Shown here: piece by piece, positions 36,054-45,400 of the stretch
Numbering within the stretch: position 1 is the first letter of the stretch
How the letters are laid out: every line of letters starts with the position of its first letter
Source: Gracilimonas sp965227215
Lineage (GTDB): Bacteria > Bacteroidota > Rhodothermia > Balneolales > Balneolaceae
Direction of reading: 5' to 3'
NCBI GenBank assembly: GCA_965227215.1
Contig: OZ245729.1
Span: forward strand, 1,736,001 to 1,800,000
Length of the DNA: 64,000 nucleotides
Position numbers and translations under genes: made by a program
The notes under the pieces: generated by a model
Told to the model about the DNA's origin: nothing
What the model saw: the letters and a program-made list of their open reading frames with translations, nothing else
Database searches by the model: none

Positions 36054-38976
36054 ATTTTCCGATCAGTATGAAGGGTGCCCAGTATACCGGGTGATTGTAA
36101 TACGGATGATCGATCATTGCCAGCTTGGCATCACGAATAGCTTTGGTTTTATAATCAATCATCGGATGTTCATACATACCAAACCAATCCATTGTTCGGC
36201 TCCATATTCCGTAATCCTTTTCCTGATGAGCTAACATGCTTCGATAAAAGTCGGACATAAAAACCGATGTGCTGCGGTCAAAAATCGACCATAAGCTTAC
36301 CATCACTGAAGATGCCCCGGCGGAAAGAAATGAGCGCTGCAAGCCCAGCAATCCCTCGCCTGTAACAAGCTTTCCCATACCGGTGTTGCAGGCACTTAAG
36401 GTTACCAGGTCGGCATTTAGTTTCAGGCTGGAAATTTCGCGGCTGTTCAGGTGTCCATCCTCCCCAAAAAGAGACTCTACTTCTGTTTTCTTGGAAAGGA
36501 TGAGTCCGCTTCGAAAAGGATTGGTTTCGTCCACATTGGCATGGGTAGCAAAGTGAAGAATACGGTAATTGCCCAAATCGTGTGATTTTAGTGTGGCCTC
36601 CGTCACATCATCATTCTTAAGAACCTGAGCCTTGTTGAAGTTTACTGATATGGAATCCACTTCCAGCAAAGTGGATGGCAGGGACGCAAAGGAAGACTGC
36701 GAACGAGCCGGATACACCGCATTCTCTTCACTTTCAAAACCAGAACCGGCCAAAGCTAATAAATCGAATTCCGTATCCCGATGAGGTGCTTGGATAAAAG
36801 AATAAATAGATGCAGAGGGCAGGTACTTAACCTGAAAATCTTCAATTAAGAACCGGGAGTTTTTGCTTAAAGCTTCAAAGGGAAGGTAGCTTAAAGGGCC
36901 ATCCGGAATAATAACAAGGTTAGTTATTTCCGATGTCCCCCTTTCTTCAAAGGCCGGGATCAGAAAGGTATATAAGCCGGAACCCTGCTCATAGATTGTA
37001 CTCTTATCTTCTACTTCTGTTATAGATTCACGAAACTCTCGCACACGCTCTGTAAAGAAGAACCGGGCATCTCTGGAGTTAATCGAATCTACATAACTTG
37101 CGGAAACTCCATCCTGCTGTATCATCAACCTGATTACCCCATTATCAGTGAAGGCATACTCTATAACGGCCGTTTTTTCATTCAGCAGCTTTTGCAATTG
37201 ATTAAGAACAATCGGCTCCGGATAATCGAAATTCTTTAGCTCGCTGCTTCTGGTATGAAGTTCATTCAGAAATGATTGATACTCAAATTCAAGATCTTTG
37301 AGCTCATTCCGAATAGAAGCGGCTTCAGGACCGGAACCAACTTCCTCCAGTTGATTATACAATCTGTCTATTCTCTTTGCTTTCTGCTGCTTTTTGATCA
37401 AGGTAGATTCATCCAGTGTCTCATACACTTTCTGCCGGGCTTCGGCTAATTCATCCATAAGAACCCGGGCTTTGGCTGCCTCTACTAACTCAAATGCTTT
37501 TTCAGGGTCATCTTTTTGGGTGATGTACCAGGAAGCAACTTCATTATAAAAACCGGCATAGTCTTTAAAAAAGCCTGACCTGAATGTGAGACCGGCTACC
37601 TTTGTGCGAATGGAGTCGATTAAAGTAAAAGATCGGTCAGCTAAAACGAAGGCACTATCCGAACTAACCCGGCTGTATGCTCTTGCCAGGTTCATTGCAG
37701 GTTTTATCTGTGAGGCCATTCCCTGATCTGAATACAATTTATATACCCGGCGGTATTGCGCCAGGCTTTGATCGAGCTTTCCCTCTAAATAATAAATTTC
37801 CCCAAGCACATTATATGCACGGAGCGCCAGTGGTCGGTGATTTTCGTCGAAACTGCTTTTTGCTTTTTCTACATGCTCCTTAGCACTCTCATACTCTTTT
37901 TGTTTAATTTTCAGCTCTGCAACTCCCAGGTAAAGATCTGCTAATTCCTGTGGGGTATCCGCTTTTTTCAACCAGCTTAGTGCTTCCCGATAAAAGTTTT
38001 CAGCGTTACTGAGATCATCGTTCAGTATAGCTACCTCGGCAAGCTCATTCAGATTGTTGGCAATTGAAACCGGCCGCTCCGTTTGATAGTTTGTTTTCAG
38101 CGCCTCGTTGTAATAAGCCAGTGCAGTTTCGTAATCACCCGCACGTTTATAAAGCTGACCAATATTGATTAGTGTCTGCGTTATATCGTACGGGTTTTCC
38201 AGCATCCGGGACAGCTCCAGTGACTTCCCATAGTAGAGAATAGCACTATCTGTTTGCCCCATATCATTAAAACTGACGGCCATATTATGGTAGGCAACAT
38301 CCAAAAGGTTTGGGTTCCCGGCCTCCTCTCTTAACCTCATACTATGCCGGATGTACTTATTGGCCTGCTTGTGCAAACCTAAATTTCGGAGCGTAATAAA
38401 CATGCCATTCAGTAAAAATGACAACCGATAGCTTTCGCCAAGCGATTCATATATTTCTTTTGCTTTTTTTTGATGAGAAAAAGCCCGCTCATAATCTCCG
38501 GAGTACAAATAGGGGTAGGAAATATTATTGTTTAGTTGAGCAATAAATAAAGAGTCTCCATTTACCGCAGCAAATTCCAAGCCTTTTTCATAAAATCGTA
38601 TTGATTTCTCATATTGCTCTAACTCCCGATACACCCTTCCCAAATTTTTGTGTATTTCGGCTTTTAATAAAACACTCGCGTTCTGAGGCTGATGTTCATT
38701 TACAAATATAAAAAGCTCTTCTCCTTTCCTGACTTCTCCCTGATTTAGCAAAGCATCTCCCTGCCGTAAAAGTGCTTGTGCCCAACCTGCCGAATCTTTT
38801 ATGGAAAGGTAATGTGCTGATGCTTCTTTAAAGACTGACGCAGCCCGGCTGTATTCAGCTTTTTCATATAGGTCGTGCCCTGCGTCATACAGTGAATCCG
38901 GATCAATATTTTGGGCCTGTAGTCCGCATAAAAAACCGGTTCCAACAATAAGCATCACTGATGCAAATACTTTCAT
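36052..38976 (-). CDS. Exported TPR-CHAT caspase-like protease
   Basis: A 974-residue protein with a signal peptide (to about residue 21, CGLQAQ). Residues about 30-430 are tandem TPR units (for example YEKSIRFYEKGLEFAAVNGD, YETALAYYNEALKTNYQTE). A coiled coil lies at about 500-570. The CHAT domain is C-terminal, with catalytic His812 (ILHFATHAN) and Cys863 (LSACNTG), then LLGLQRSFLSAGASSVMVSL. CHAT proteases are clan CD relatives of separase and caspases. Here the protein is predicted to be outside the cytoplasm. A tiny Gly/Asp-rich peptide gene is divergent from it. Confidence 0.92.
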   Translation of the reverse strand: MKVFASVMLIVGTGFLCGLQAQNIDPDSLYDAGHDLYEKAEYSRAASVFKEASAHYLSIKDSAGWAQALLRQGDALLNQGEVRKGEELFIFVNEHQPQNASVLLKAEIHKNLGRVYRELEQYEKSIRFYEKGLEFAAVNGDSLFIAQLNNNISYPYLYSGDYERAFSHQKKAKEIYESLGESYRLSFLLNGMFITLRNLGLHKQANKYIRHSMRLREEAGNPNLLDVAYHNMAVSFNDMGQTDSAILYYGKSLELSRMLENPYDITQTLINIGQLYKRAGDYETALAYYNEALKTNYQTERPVSIANNLNELAEVAILNDDLSNAENFYREALSWLKKADTPQELADLYLGVAELKIKQKEYESAKEHVEKAKSSFDENHRPLALRAYNVLGEIYYLEGKLDQSLAQYRRVYKLYSDQGMASQIKPAMNLARAYSRVSSDSAFVLADRSFTLIDSIRTKVAGLTFRSGFFKDYAGFYNEVASWYITQKDDPEKAFELVEAAKARVLMDELAEARQKVYETLDESTLIKKQQKAKRIDRLYNQLEEVGSGPEAASIRNELKDLEFEYQSFLNELHTRSSELKNFDYPEPIVLNQLQKLLNEKTAVIEYAFTDNGVIRLMIQQDGVSASYVDSINSRDARFFFTERVREFRESITEVEDKSTIYEQGSGLYTFLIPAFEERGTSEITNLVIIPDGPLSYLPFEALSKNSRFLIEDFQVKYLPSASIYSFIQAPHRDTEFDLLALAGSGFESEENAVYPARSQSSFASLPSTLLEVDSISVNFNKAQVLKNDDVTEATLKSHDLGNYRILHFATHANVDETNPFRSGLILSKKTEVESLFGEDGHLNSREISSLKLNADLVTLSACNTGMGKLVTGEGLLGLQRSFLSAGASSVMVSLWSIFDRSTSVFMSDFYRSMLAHQEKDYGIWSRTMDWFGMYEHPMIDYKTKAIRDAKLAMIDHPYYNHPVYWAPFILIGK

Positions 38977-39051
38977 ATACTCTTGTCTAATTATTGCATG
39001 TAAAAGTATAATATTGTTTTTTGCTTACAACTACGAATTAATCAGGCACAA

Positions 39052-39168
39052 ATGAAAGATACATTGGCTTACAAAAATTACTTTTCAATGAAAGCGTACA
39101 ACCAATCAGATGACACCGATAAAAAAGGTGGGGACGACGATGACGGAGGCAAAGTAGGTGGAGGCTAA
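39052..39168 (+). CDS. Small Asp/Gly-rich peptide (38 residues), possible substrate or precursor
   Basis: An ORF of 38 codons: a mixed N-terminus MKDTLAYKNYFSMKAYNQ, an acidic centre SDDTDKKGGDDDDGG and the tail KVGGG. No signal peptide. It is followed 25 bases later by a strong plus-strand terminator with no other plus-strand gene between, which supports transcription as its own unit. It is divergent from the TPR-CHAT protease (76 bp between starts). No family is recognised; the leader-like N-terminus and Gly tail recall small peptides that are processed or ligated, but that is inference. Confidence 0.55.
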   Translation: MKDTLAYKNYFSMKAYNQSDDTDKKGGDDDDGGKVGGG

Positions 39169-39193
39169 AAGTCTTTTTTATAGGTAAAAGCGT

Positions 39194-39222
39194 AAAGCCA
39201 CATAACAAATGTGGCTTTTTTT
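39194..39222 (+). terminator. Intrinsic terminator of the small peptide gene
   Basis: A perfect AAAGCCACAT / ATGTGGCTTT stem with loop AACAA, followed by further Ts. The direction fits only the 39052-39168 gene, since ftsY on the other strand ends beside it. Confidence 0.85.
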
Positions 39223-40174
39223 ATTCCCCGAATAAAGCATTCACAAAATCAGCCCGGTCAAATACCTGAAGGTCTTCAATCTTCTCACCCAGCCCGATGT
39301 ATTTCACCGGAACACTCAGTTCGTGCGAAACTCCAATCACGATGCCGCCTTTAGCTGTTCCGTCTAACTTCGTCAGGGCAAGCCCGGTTATATCTACGGT
39401 TTCAGTAAAGGCTTTCGCCTGCTGCATGGCATTTTGTCCGGTGGAAGCATCCAGCACCAAAATTACTTCATGAGGTGCTCCATCAACCACCTTACCCATC
39501 ACTCGCTTAATCTTGGCAAGCTCTTCCATTAGTGCTTTTTTGTTGTGAAGGCGGCCGGCGGTGTCAATTAACGCAACATCACTGCCACGGGCTTTAGCTG
39601 CTGCTACTGTATCGTATGCAACTGAGGCAGGGTCCGCATTTTGCCCTTGCTGAATAATGGGTACTTCTGCCCGTTCACTCCAAATCTTTAGCTGATCGAC
39701 TGCGGCAGCACGGAAGGTGTCGGCAGCTCCTAAAATCACCTTTTTGCCTGCTTTTTTATACAGATGAGCCAGCTTACCGATGGTGGTTGTTTTCCCGACT
39801 CCATTCACCCCAACTACCAAAATTATATGTGGATTGATGGGGAAGTCAGCTTCAAATTCAGCCGGTTTATCGGGGGCATTGTCTTCCAGGAGGTTCACGA
39901 TTTCTTCCCGAAGCATGGCCTGAAGTTCATCCTGCGTTACGTATTTATCTTTGGCAACCCGGGCTTCAATTTTCTTAATAATCTCAATAGTGGTGTTTAC
40001 CCCTACATCGGAAGTAATCAGGATTTCTTCAAGGTCATCAAGGATAGCATCGTCTACTTTATCCTTCCCTACAAAAGCCTTTCCGATTTTGTTGAGCAAG
40101 CCATCCCGGCTTTTCTCAACACCTTCGTCAAGCTTTTCTTTTTTCTTCAGTCCTAATTTTTCAAGAAATCCCAT
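39221..40174 (-). CDS. ftsY: Signal recognition particle receptor FtsY
   Basis: An SRP GTPase for co-translational membrane targeting. 317 residues: a short charged N-terminus without a long acidic A domain, a helical N domain, and the NG GTPase: GVNGVGKTTTIGKLA (P-loop), DTFRAAAVDQLK, DTAGRLHNK and TKLDGTAKGG. The pgsA-like gene lies upstream with an 11-bp gap, so co-transcription is likely. Confidence 0.97.
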   Translation of the reverse strand: MGFLEKLGLKKKEKLDEGVEKSRDGLLNKIGKAFVGKDKVDDAILDDLEEILITSDVGVNTTIEIIKKIEARVAKDKYVTQDELQAMLREEIVNLLEDNAPDKPAEFEADFPINPHIILVVGVNGVGKTTTIGKLAHLYKKAGKKVILGAADTFRAAAVDQLKIWSERAEVPIIQQGQNADPASVAYDTVAAAKARGSDVALIDTAGRLHNKKALMEELAKIKRVMGKVVDGAPHEVILVLDASTGQNAMQQAKAFTETVDITGLALTKLDGTAKGGIVIGVSHELSVPVKYIGLGEKIEDLQVFDRADFVNALFGE

Positions 40175-40185
40175 ATAAATATTAG

Positions 40186-40779
40186 CTAATTGAATTCTGC
40201 TCCGCTCATTATCAGGCGGTAGCGATTAAAGTAATCGATCCAGGAAATAATCATTAAAGTTAGTGAACATGCCATCAGGAACATGTGAACTCCTCCGGCA
40301 TCAGGGAAAAAGAAAACAGCGATCCAATATAAAGCCAGTACGTTAACAGAAATTTTTCCCGACATAATGGCCATAGCCACCTTGTCGTATTTCTTTTTGA
40401 TGTAGTACGAACCCAGCATAATCATACTGTCCCGAATCACCGCAAATATCAAAAACCAAAGGGGAATCCACCCTATCCACACCGTGTAAATAAACAATAC
40501 CAGAGCACAGAGTTTATCTGCAACTGGATCAATCATTTTACCCAGCTCAGAGATGGTATCGGTTTTTCGGGCAATGAACCCATCCAGATAATCGGAAATA
40601 ACACCATAGGCAATTAAGATGATAATGGTGGTATTCACCTGTAAATCGTTCAGATAGTGTAAATAAACAATCGGAAAGGCCACCAATATTCGACTAAACG
40701 AAATGGTATTGGACCAGGTAAATACCCGGCCGGTCACCTTCACTTTTTTTCCGTCTATATTTTTGGTTGTAATAGCCAA
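40186..40779 (-). CDS. CDP-alcohol phosphatidyltransferase (PgsA-like)
   Basis: A 197-residue membrane enzyme of phospholipid synthesis. The CDP-alcohol motif is complete: Asp63, Asp66-Gly67, Ala70-Arg71, Gly80, Asp84 and Asp88 (SDYLDGFIAR...ELGKMIDPVADK). About five membrane helices. It most resembles phosphatidylglycerophosphate synthase, but the acceptor alcohol cannot be fixed from the motif. It is followed by ftsY. Confidence 0.88.
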   Translation of the reverse strand: MAITTKNIDGKKVKVTGRVFTWSNTISFSRILVAFPIVYLHYLNDLQVNTTIIILIAYGVISDYLDGFIARKTDTISELGKMIDPVADKLCALVLFIYTVWIGWIPLWFLIFAVIRDSMIMLGSYYIKKKYDKVAMAIMSGKISVNVLALYWIAVFFFPDAGGVHMFLMACSLTLMIISWIDYFNRYRLIMSGAEFN

Positions 40780-40842
40780 ACCTTGTTTTTAATTACGATA
40801 TTGCTTGTCCAAATTTACAGTCCTTAAGTCTCTAAAACCACC

Positions 40843-41409
40843 ATGAACGAGCACAAATTACTGGTCGAGAAAACCCTTTCATCGAAAGAAGTTTTTAACG
40901 GAAAACTATTGCACGTGTTTTATGATGAAGTGGAACTGCCCGATAGCTCAACCTCTACCCGCGAGTGGATTAAACACCCCGGAGCCTGCGCTGTAGTTCC
41001 CGTTTTTACCAATGGAGACCTAATGATGATCCGACAGTTTCGATATCCCATGAAACAGATTTTCTGGGAAGTTCCCGCCGGTAAAATTGATGCCGGAGAA
41101 CAACAAGACACCACCGCCATGCGGGAACTTGAAGAAGAAGCCGGAGTCACAACATCCGATTTTGCTTACGTCGGGCATTTTTATCCGGGCATCGGCTACT
41201 CGGATGAAGTGATTCATATATATTTGGCTTGGAACCTAAAATCCGTTCCTCAAAAAGTGGATGACGACGAGTTTGTTACCCGACAGCGTATTCCTTTTAA
41301 AGAAGCCGTTAATATGGTTCATTCCGGGGAAATCAATGATGGCAAAACCGTGATTTGCTTACTTCGGGCCTGGAAGTGGTGGCAAAAAAATAGTCCTTAT
41401 AGCCTCTAA
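40843..41409 (+). CDS. NUDIX hydrolase, ADP-ribose pyrophosphatase-like
   Basis: A 188-residue enzyme with a perfect Nudix box at residues 80-102 (GKIDAGEQQDTTAMRELEEE then AGV). The upstream VFTNGDLMMIRQFRYPMKQIFWEVPAG and downstream FYPGIGYSDEVIHIYLA are typical of NudF/ADP-ribose pyrophosphatases. It probably clears ADP-ribose or nucleotide sugars. Divergent from the pgsA-like gene. Confidence 0.92.
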   Translation: MNEHKLLVEKTLSSKEVFNGKLLHVFYDEVELPDSSTSTREWIKHPGACAVVPVFTNGDLMMIRQFRYPMKQIFWEVPAGKIDAGEQQDTTAMRELEEEAGVTTSDFAYVGHFYPGIGYSDEVIHIYLAWNLKSVPQKVDDDEFVTRQRIPFKEAVNMVHSGEINDGKTVICLLRAWKWWQKNSPYSL

Positions 41410-41428
41410 TCAACCACTTTCCGGAGGT

Positions 41429-41716
41429 CTAATGAATTATGCCTTCCTCTTTAGCCAGTTCATACATGCTCTCGTGCAGGTTTTCGTTGTCCAGCTCTCC
41501 ACGCATGCATAACTCTGTAACCTCAACTCCGTTCAGCATTAACACACAGCCCATATCAGATAGTACCTGATCAAATTTTCGTGGGTCGGTCTTGCTTAGT
41601 TTGTCTACATCTATTCCATCTGGACTGATGTTTTTGTTTACAAGTATATAAAATTGATCATCGGGTCCTTCCCCAAATGAAAATTCTTCTAACCCGGTGT
41701 CTTTCAGTTTAAGCAT
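41429..41716 (-). CDS. Hypothetical protein, 95 residues
   Basis: A small acidic cytoplasmic protein (LKDTGLEEFSFGEGPDDQFY at the N-terminus). No family recognised. It overlaps the upstream HTH gene by eight bases, so the two form an operon and may be partners. Confidence 0.7.
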   Translation of the reverse strand: MLKLKDTGLEEFSFGEGPDDQFYILVNKNISPDGIDVDKLSKTDPRKFDQVLSDMGCVLMLNGVEVTELCMRGELDNENLHESMYELAKEEGIIH

Positions 41717-42125
41717 GTCGTTCTAAAAATTCTCTGGCTTTAATAATTTCGGTTATTTCATCTGATTCTTTATCCACAATACGAACCTGGAACAAACTGA
41801 TAATTGCCTGTTCCTTCAGCGTGGATATAACTTCATCGATCGTTTCGCATTCTTCGGTCTCACTCACAAGGTCGTTAATGCCCTGCACAATATACCGGTA
41901 TTGTTTATTATTTTTCTTTTTTGAGGTTTGAGCAGATGACTCCCCATGAGGTTCGTTAAAGTACTCACGGATGGCTTCTTCCGTAACATACCAACTTACC
42001 CCAAGTTTGCGTCCGCGAATTCTACCCTCACGGAGGTAGGTTCGTAAAGTCATTTTTGAAATTCCAAGTTGTTCATGCAGATCATCGACCGAATACAGCG
42101 TTAAATCTCCTACTTTTTTGGGCAT
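41709..42125 (-). CDS. Excisionase/MerR-type HTH DNA-binding protein
   Basis: A 138-residue protein with an N-terminal winged HTH (LYSVDDLHEQLGISKMTLRT, then GRIRGRKLGVSWYVTEEAIR; about residues 8-55), the HTH_17/excisionase type. A Ser/Lys-rich linker leads to a C-terminal domain of about 65 residues with a charged helix-strand pattern (TEECETIDEVISTLKEQ). Not next to any mobile element, so probably a chromosomal regulator. Operon with the 95-residue protein. Confidence 0.83.
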   Translation of the reverse strand: MPKKVGDLTLYSVDDLHEQLGISKMTLRTYLREGRIRGRKLGVSWYVTEEAIREYFNEPHGESSAQTSKKKNNKQYRYIVQGINDLVSETEECETIDEVISTLKEQAIISLFQVRIVDKESDEITEIIKAREFLERHA

Positions 42126-42215
42126 TACGTTAAATAATTATCAAATTTTGATTGCCTTTTATTTGTCTTAAACTACGAATAATTTATCATTACTTACTAT
42201 TAGTCATACAAAAGA

Positions 42216-42343
42216 AATTAGATTTGGTCGAGGCACCGGTTCCGCCGTATATTGGAAGCAGTTATTCAAAAAAACAAGCCCGACAGCTTTAAACCTGTAC
42301 GGGATTTTTTATGCCTGCCTGTCTCGAGTCTTCTCTTCTAATT
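42216..42343 (+). ncRNA. Possible structured leader or small RNA
   Basis: In a 278-bp gap before the phosphatase-barrel gene, AATTAGA (42216-42222) pairs with TCTAATT (42337-42343), and TCG-AGGCA (42228-42235) pairs with TGCCT (42316-42320) plus CGA (42325-42327). Inside lies a terminator-like hairpin, CCCGACAG/CTGTACGGG with six Ts (42279-42310). The long rod with internal loops could be a regulatory leader (attenuator) or a small RNA. I cannot assign a family. Confidence 0.3.
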
Positions 42344-42403
42344 CGGTACCAACCCTTTTCATTCCCTGTTTTTTGTTATTAGGTGGTTCCCTACTTTATC
42401 CTG

Positions 42404-45400
42404 ATGATCAACAAGTGTTATGCCCTCTTACTTCTTTTCCTGTTCACTTCCTGCTCTGCCAGCCAAACATATATAAACAGTGAAGACGGCGATCCATTTT
42501 CTATTTCTCCCCCCAACAAAGAAGACCTAGTCTATCGTGTTTTTCTGATTGGTGATGCCGGGGCACCCTCTTTAGGTGTTCAGGAACCGACCCTGAAATT
42601 CTTTCAGCAACAACTGGAGCAAGCCGGCGAAAGAAGTGCGGCTGTTTTTTTAGGGGATAATATATATTTGAACGGCTTGCCTGACTCCACTCATCCCCGA
42701 AGAGCCTTTTTTGAACAACGGTTATTGGAACAACTCAAAACTGTTGAGAATTTTGAGGGGCGTATTGTTTTTTTACCGGGCAATCACGACTGGGATGATG
42801 GCGGACCGGATGGTTTAGAAGCCATAAAACGACAGGAAGATTTCGTAGAATCGTATCTGGATCGTGGAAATACATTTCTACCCGACAATGGTTTTCCCGG
42901 ACCGGTATCCATTAAGCTGCTTGATGATAATGACGATCCGCGCCTCAGGGAAGACATCCGCCTAATTGTTTTAGATACGCAGTGGTGGCTTCATAAATAT
43001 GAGAAGTCATATGGCTACACCGGCGAGTATGATCTTTTTGACGCTGGTGACATCCTAATTGAGCTGGATGACATTCTAAAAAAGCAACGCAATGATTATT
43101 TGCTGATTGCAGCTCACCACCCATTAAAGACTAACGGAAATCATGGCGGATACCTTCCCCCTTCAACCCACCTGAAGCCACCGGTTTTTGGGAGTTTATA
43201 TGCCTTGTATCGCAGAGTTTTTGGCAAACCACAAGATGTTCACCATCATCAATATGCCAAAATGGTGGACGCGCTCGAGAACTTATTTCACACCTATGAA
43301 TTGGAAGATATGATTTATGCTTCCGGTCATGCCCACAGTCTTCAATATCATCGGGAGGAAGGCACGCGTATTAATCACCATTATTTAATTAGTGGATCCG
43401 GCACAAAAGAGAATTATGTGGCCTCCGGGCGGGGTGCTGAGTTCATTCATTCCGGAAATGGCTTCATGACCGTTCAGTACTACGGAGACGGCTCAGTTTG
43501 GCTGGAAGCCTGGACTCCTGAAGGAGATGGAGCAACCGGGAAAATGTTGTATCGTAACCAGCTTAAGCCTCCTTTTGAGGAAGCTTTTCCTGATCAGGGT
43601 TCTATAGAAGACATAGCTGATATCGATTATACAGATAGCACTATGGTTACCGCCGCCAACCCGGGTTATGATGGAAAAAGCAGGTTGTTCGAGTTTTTTA
43701 TCGGAGCCCACAACCGAAAATACTGGTCAGTAAAACATGAATTCCCGGTATTTGATATCACCGAAGTGGAAGGTGGGTTGACTCCCGTACGAACTGGTGG
43801 AAAGGGACAATCGACCACCATTCATCTTGAACGTGAAGACGGTCGGGATTTTGTGCTTCGGTCGGTAGACAAAGAAGCCGGGAGAATCTGGGATGAGAAA
43901 CTTAAAAAAACTATTGCCCGGGATTTAGCCCAGGATCAATTCTCCATTATCAATCCCTACTCCGCACTGTTGATTCCAACCCTGGCGGACGCTATCGGAA
44001 CCTTTCACACCAACCCAAGAATCTATTATGTGCCGAATGATCCGAAGCTTGGCGTTTATGCTGATGAAATAAGCGGGCAGCTGGCCTTGTTTGAAGAACG
44101 CCCCAATGGAAACATGAGTGATGTTTCCAGCGTTGGGTTTACCGAAGAAGTGCTCAGCACTACAGAACTTCTTCGTGAACTGAATAATGATATTGATCAT
44201 CGCGTTGACCAACGCTCTTTCGCCAAGAACCGACTCTTTGATATGCTGCTGGCCGACTGGGACCGGCATGAAGACCAATGGCGGTGGGCTTCTTTTGAAC
44301 CGGAAGATGAAAAAGGAAAGATCTACAAACCTATTCCGCGAGACCGGGATATCGCCCTAATGAATATGACAGGAGTTATTCCTTCGCTGGCAAAAATTCT
44401 TGGCCCATTTGCACAGTATCAGAATTTCTCGGAAAGCTATGGATACCTGAAAGGATTAAATAACAACTCGCTGGCCATGACGCGTCGGTTCACAAATCAG
44501 CTCACCAAACAGGAATGGCTCGAAATTGCGGAAGAAATCGAGCATTCTCTGACCGATGAAATGATAGAAGAAGCCGTCCAAAATTACCCGTCACCTGTTT
44601 TCGAAAAGTTCGGTAATGAAACCATTCAAACGTTTAAAACCCGTCGTGACAAAATTGTGGATGTAGCCGCCGACTATTATGAATTGATTTCCGGTGTAGT
44701 GTCAATCCAGGGCAGCAATAAACGAGAGTTATTTGATGTTAAGGTGCTTAGCCCGGATAAAATAAAAGTAACCGTGTTCAAGCTGTCGGGTAATGGAGAG
44801 ATTCGGGAGCAATATTATGAGCGCATTTTCTCCCGCAAGGAAACCCATGAACTGCGCCTGTATGGAATGGGCGGTGACGATGTTTTTAGGTTAAGTGGTG
44901 AGGCTAAAAATAACACAACGATCAGGGTGGTAGGTGGCTCAGGTAATGATACATATTCTGATTCAACACACAAGAAAGGCCTCTTTAGTAATGTAGAAAT
45001 ATACGATACAAAAAGAGGCAACTCGGTTTCAGCAGGACCAAATACCAATGTAAACCTCAATGACAAAGCAGGGAACATGCACTACAATTACAGTAAGGAC
45101 TTCCGCTGGAATACCGTACGTGCAAGACTCTTTTTTGAATACAATAGTAACGACGGTTTATTCATGGGAGGCGGACCGAACATAATCAGGAACGGCTTCA
45201 GGAAGCAACCGGCTTCCGTCCATTTCCCGCGGGCTAATTACGCTCCCCTTACCGGAGCAGCAAATGTGCGTTATAACGGAACCTGGTATGATGTGGCCAA
45301 AAAATGGGATATAAAGCTGGAAGGAGAGTTTTTGTTTCCCAAGAGTTATAAGAACTTCTTCGGTTTCGGAAATGAAACCACCCTGCAAGACCGCTCGCTG

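Noticed and set aside
41709..42125. Excisionase of a second mobile element.
   Set aside because: The HTH type fits, but there is no integrase, repeat or composition change nearby; more likely a chromosomal regulator.
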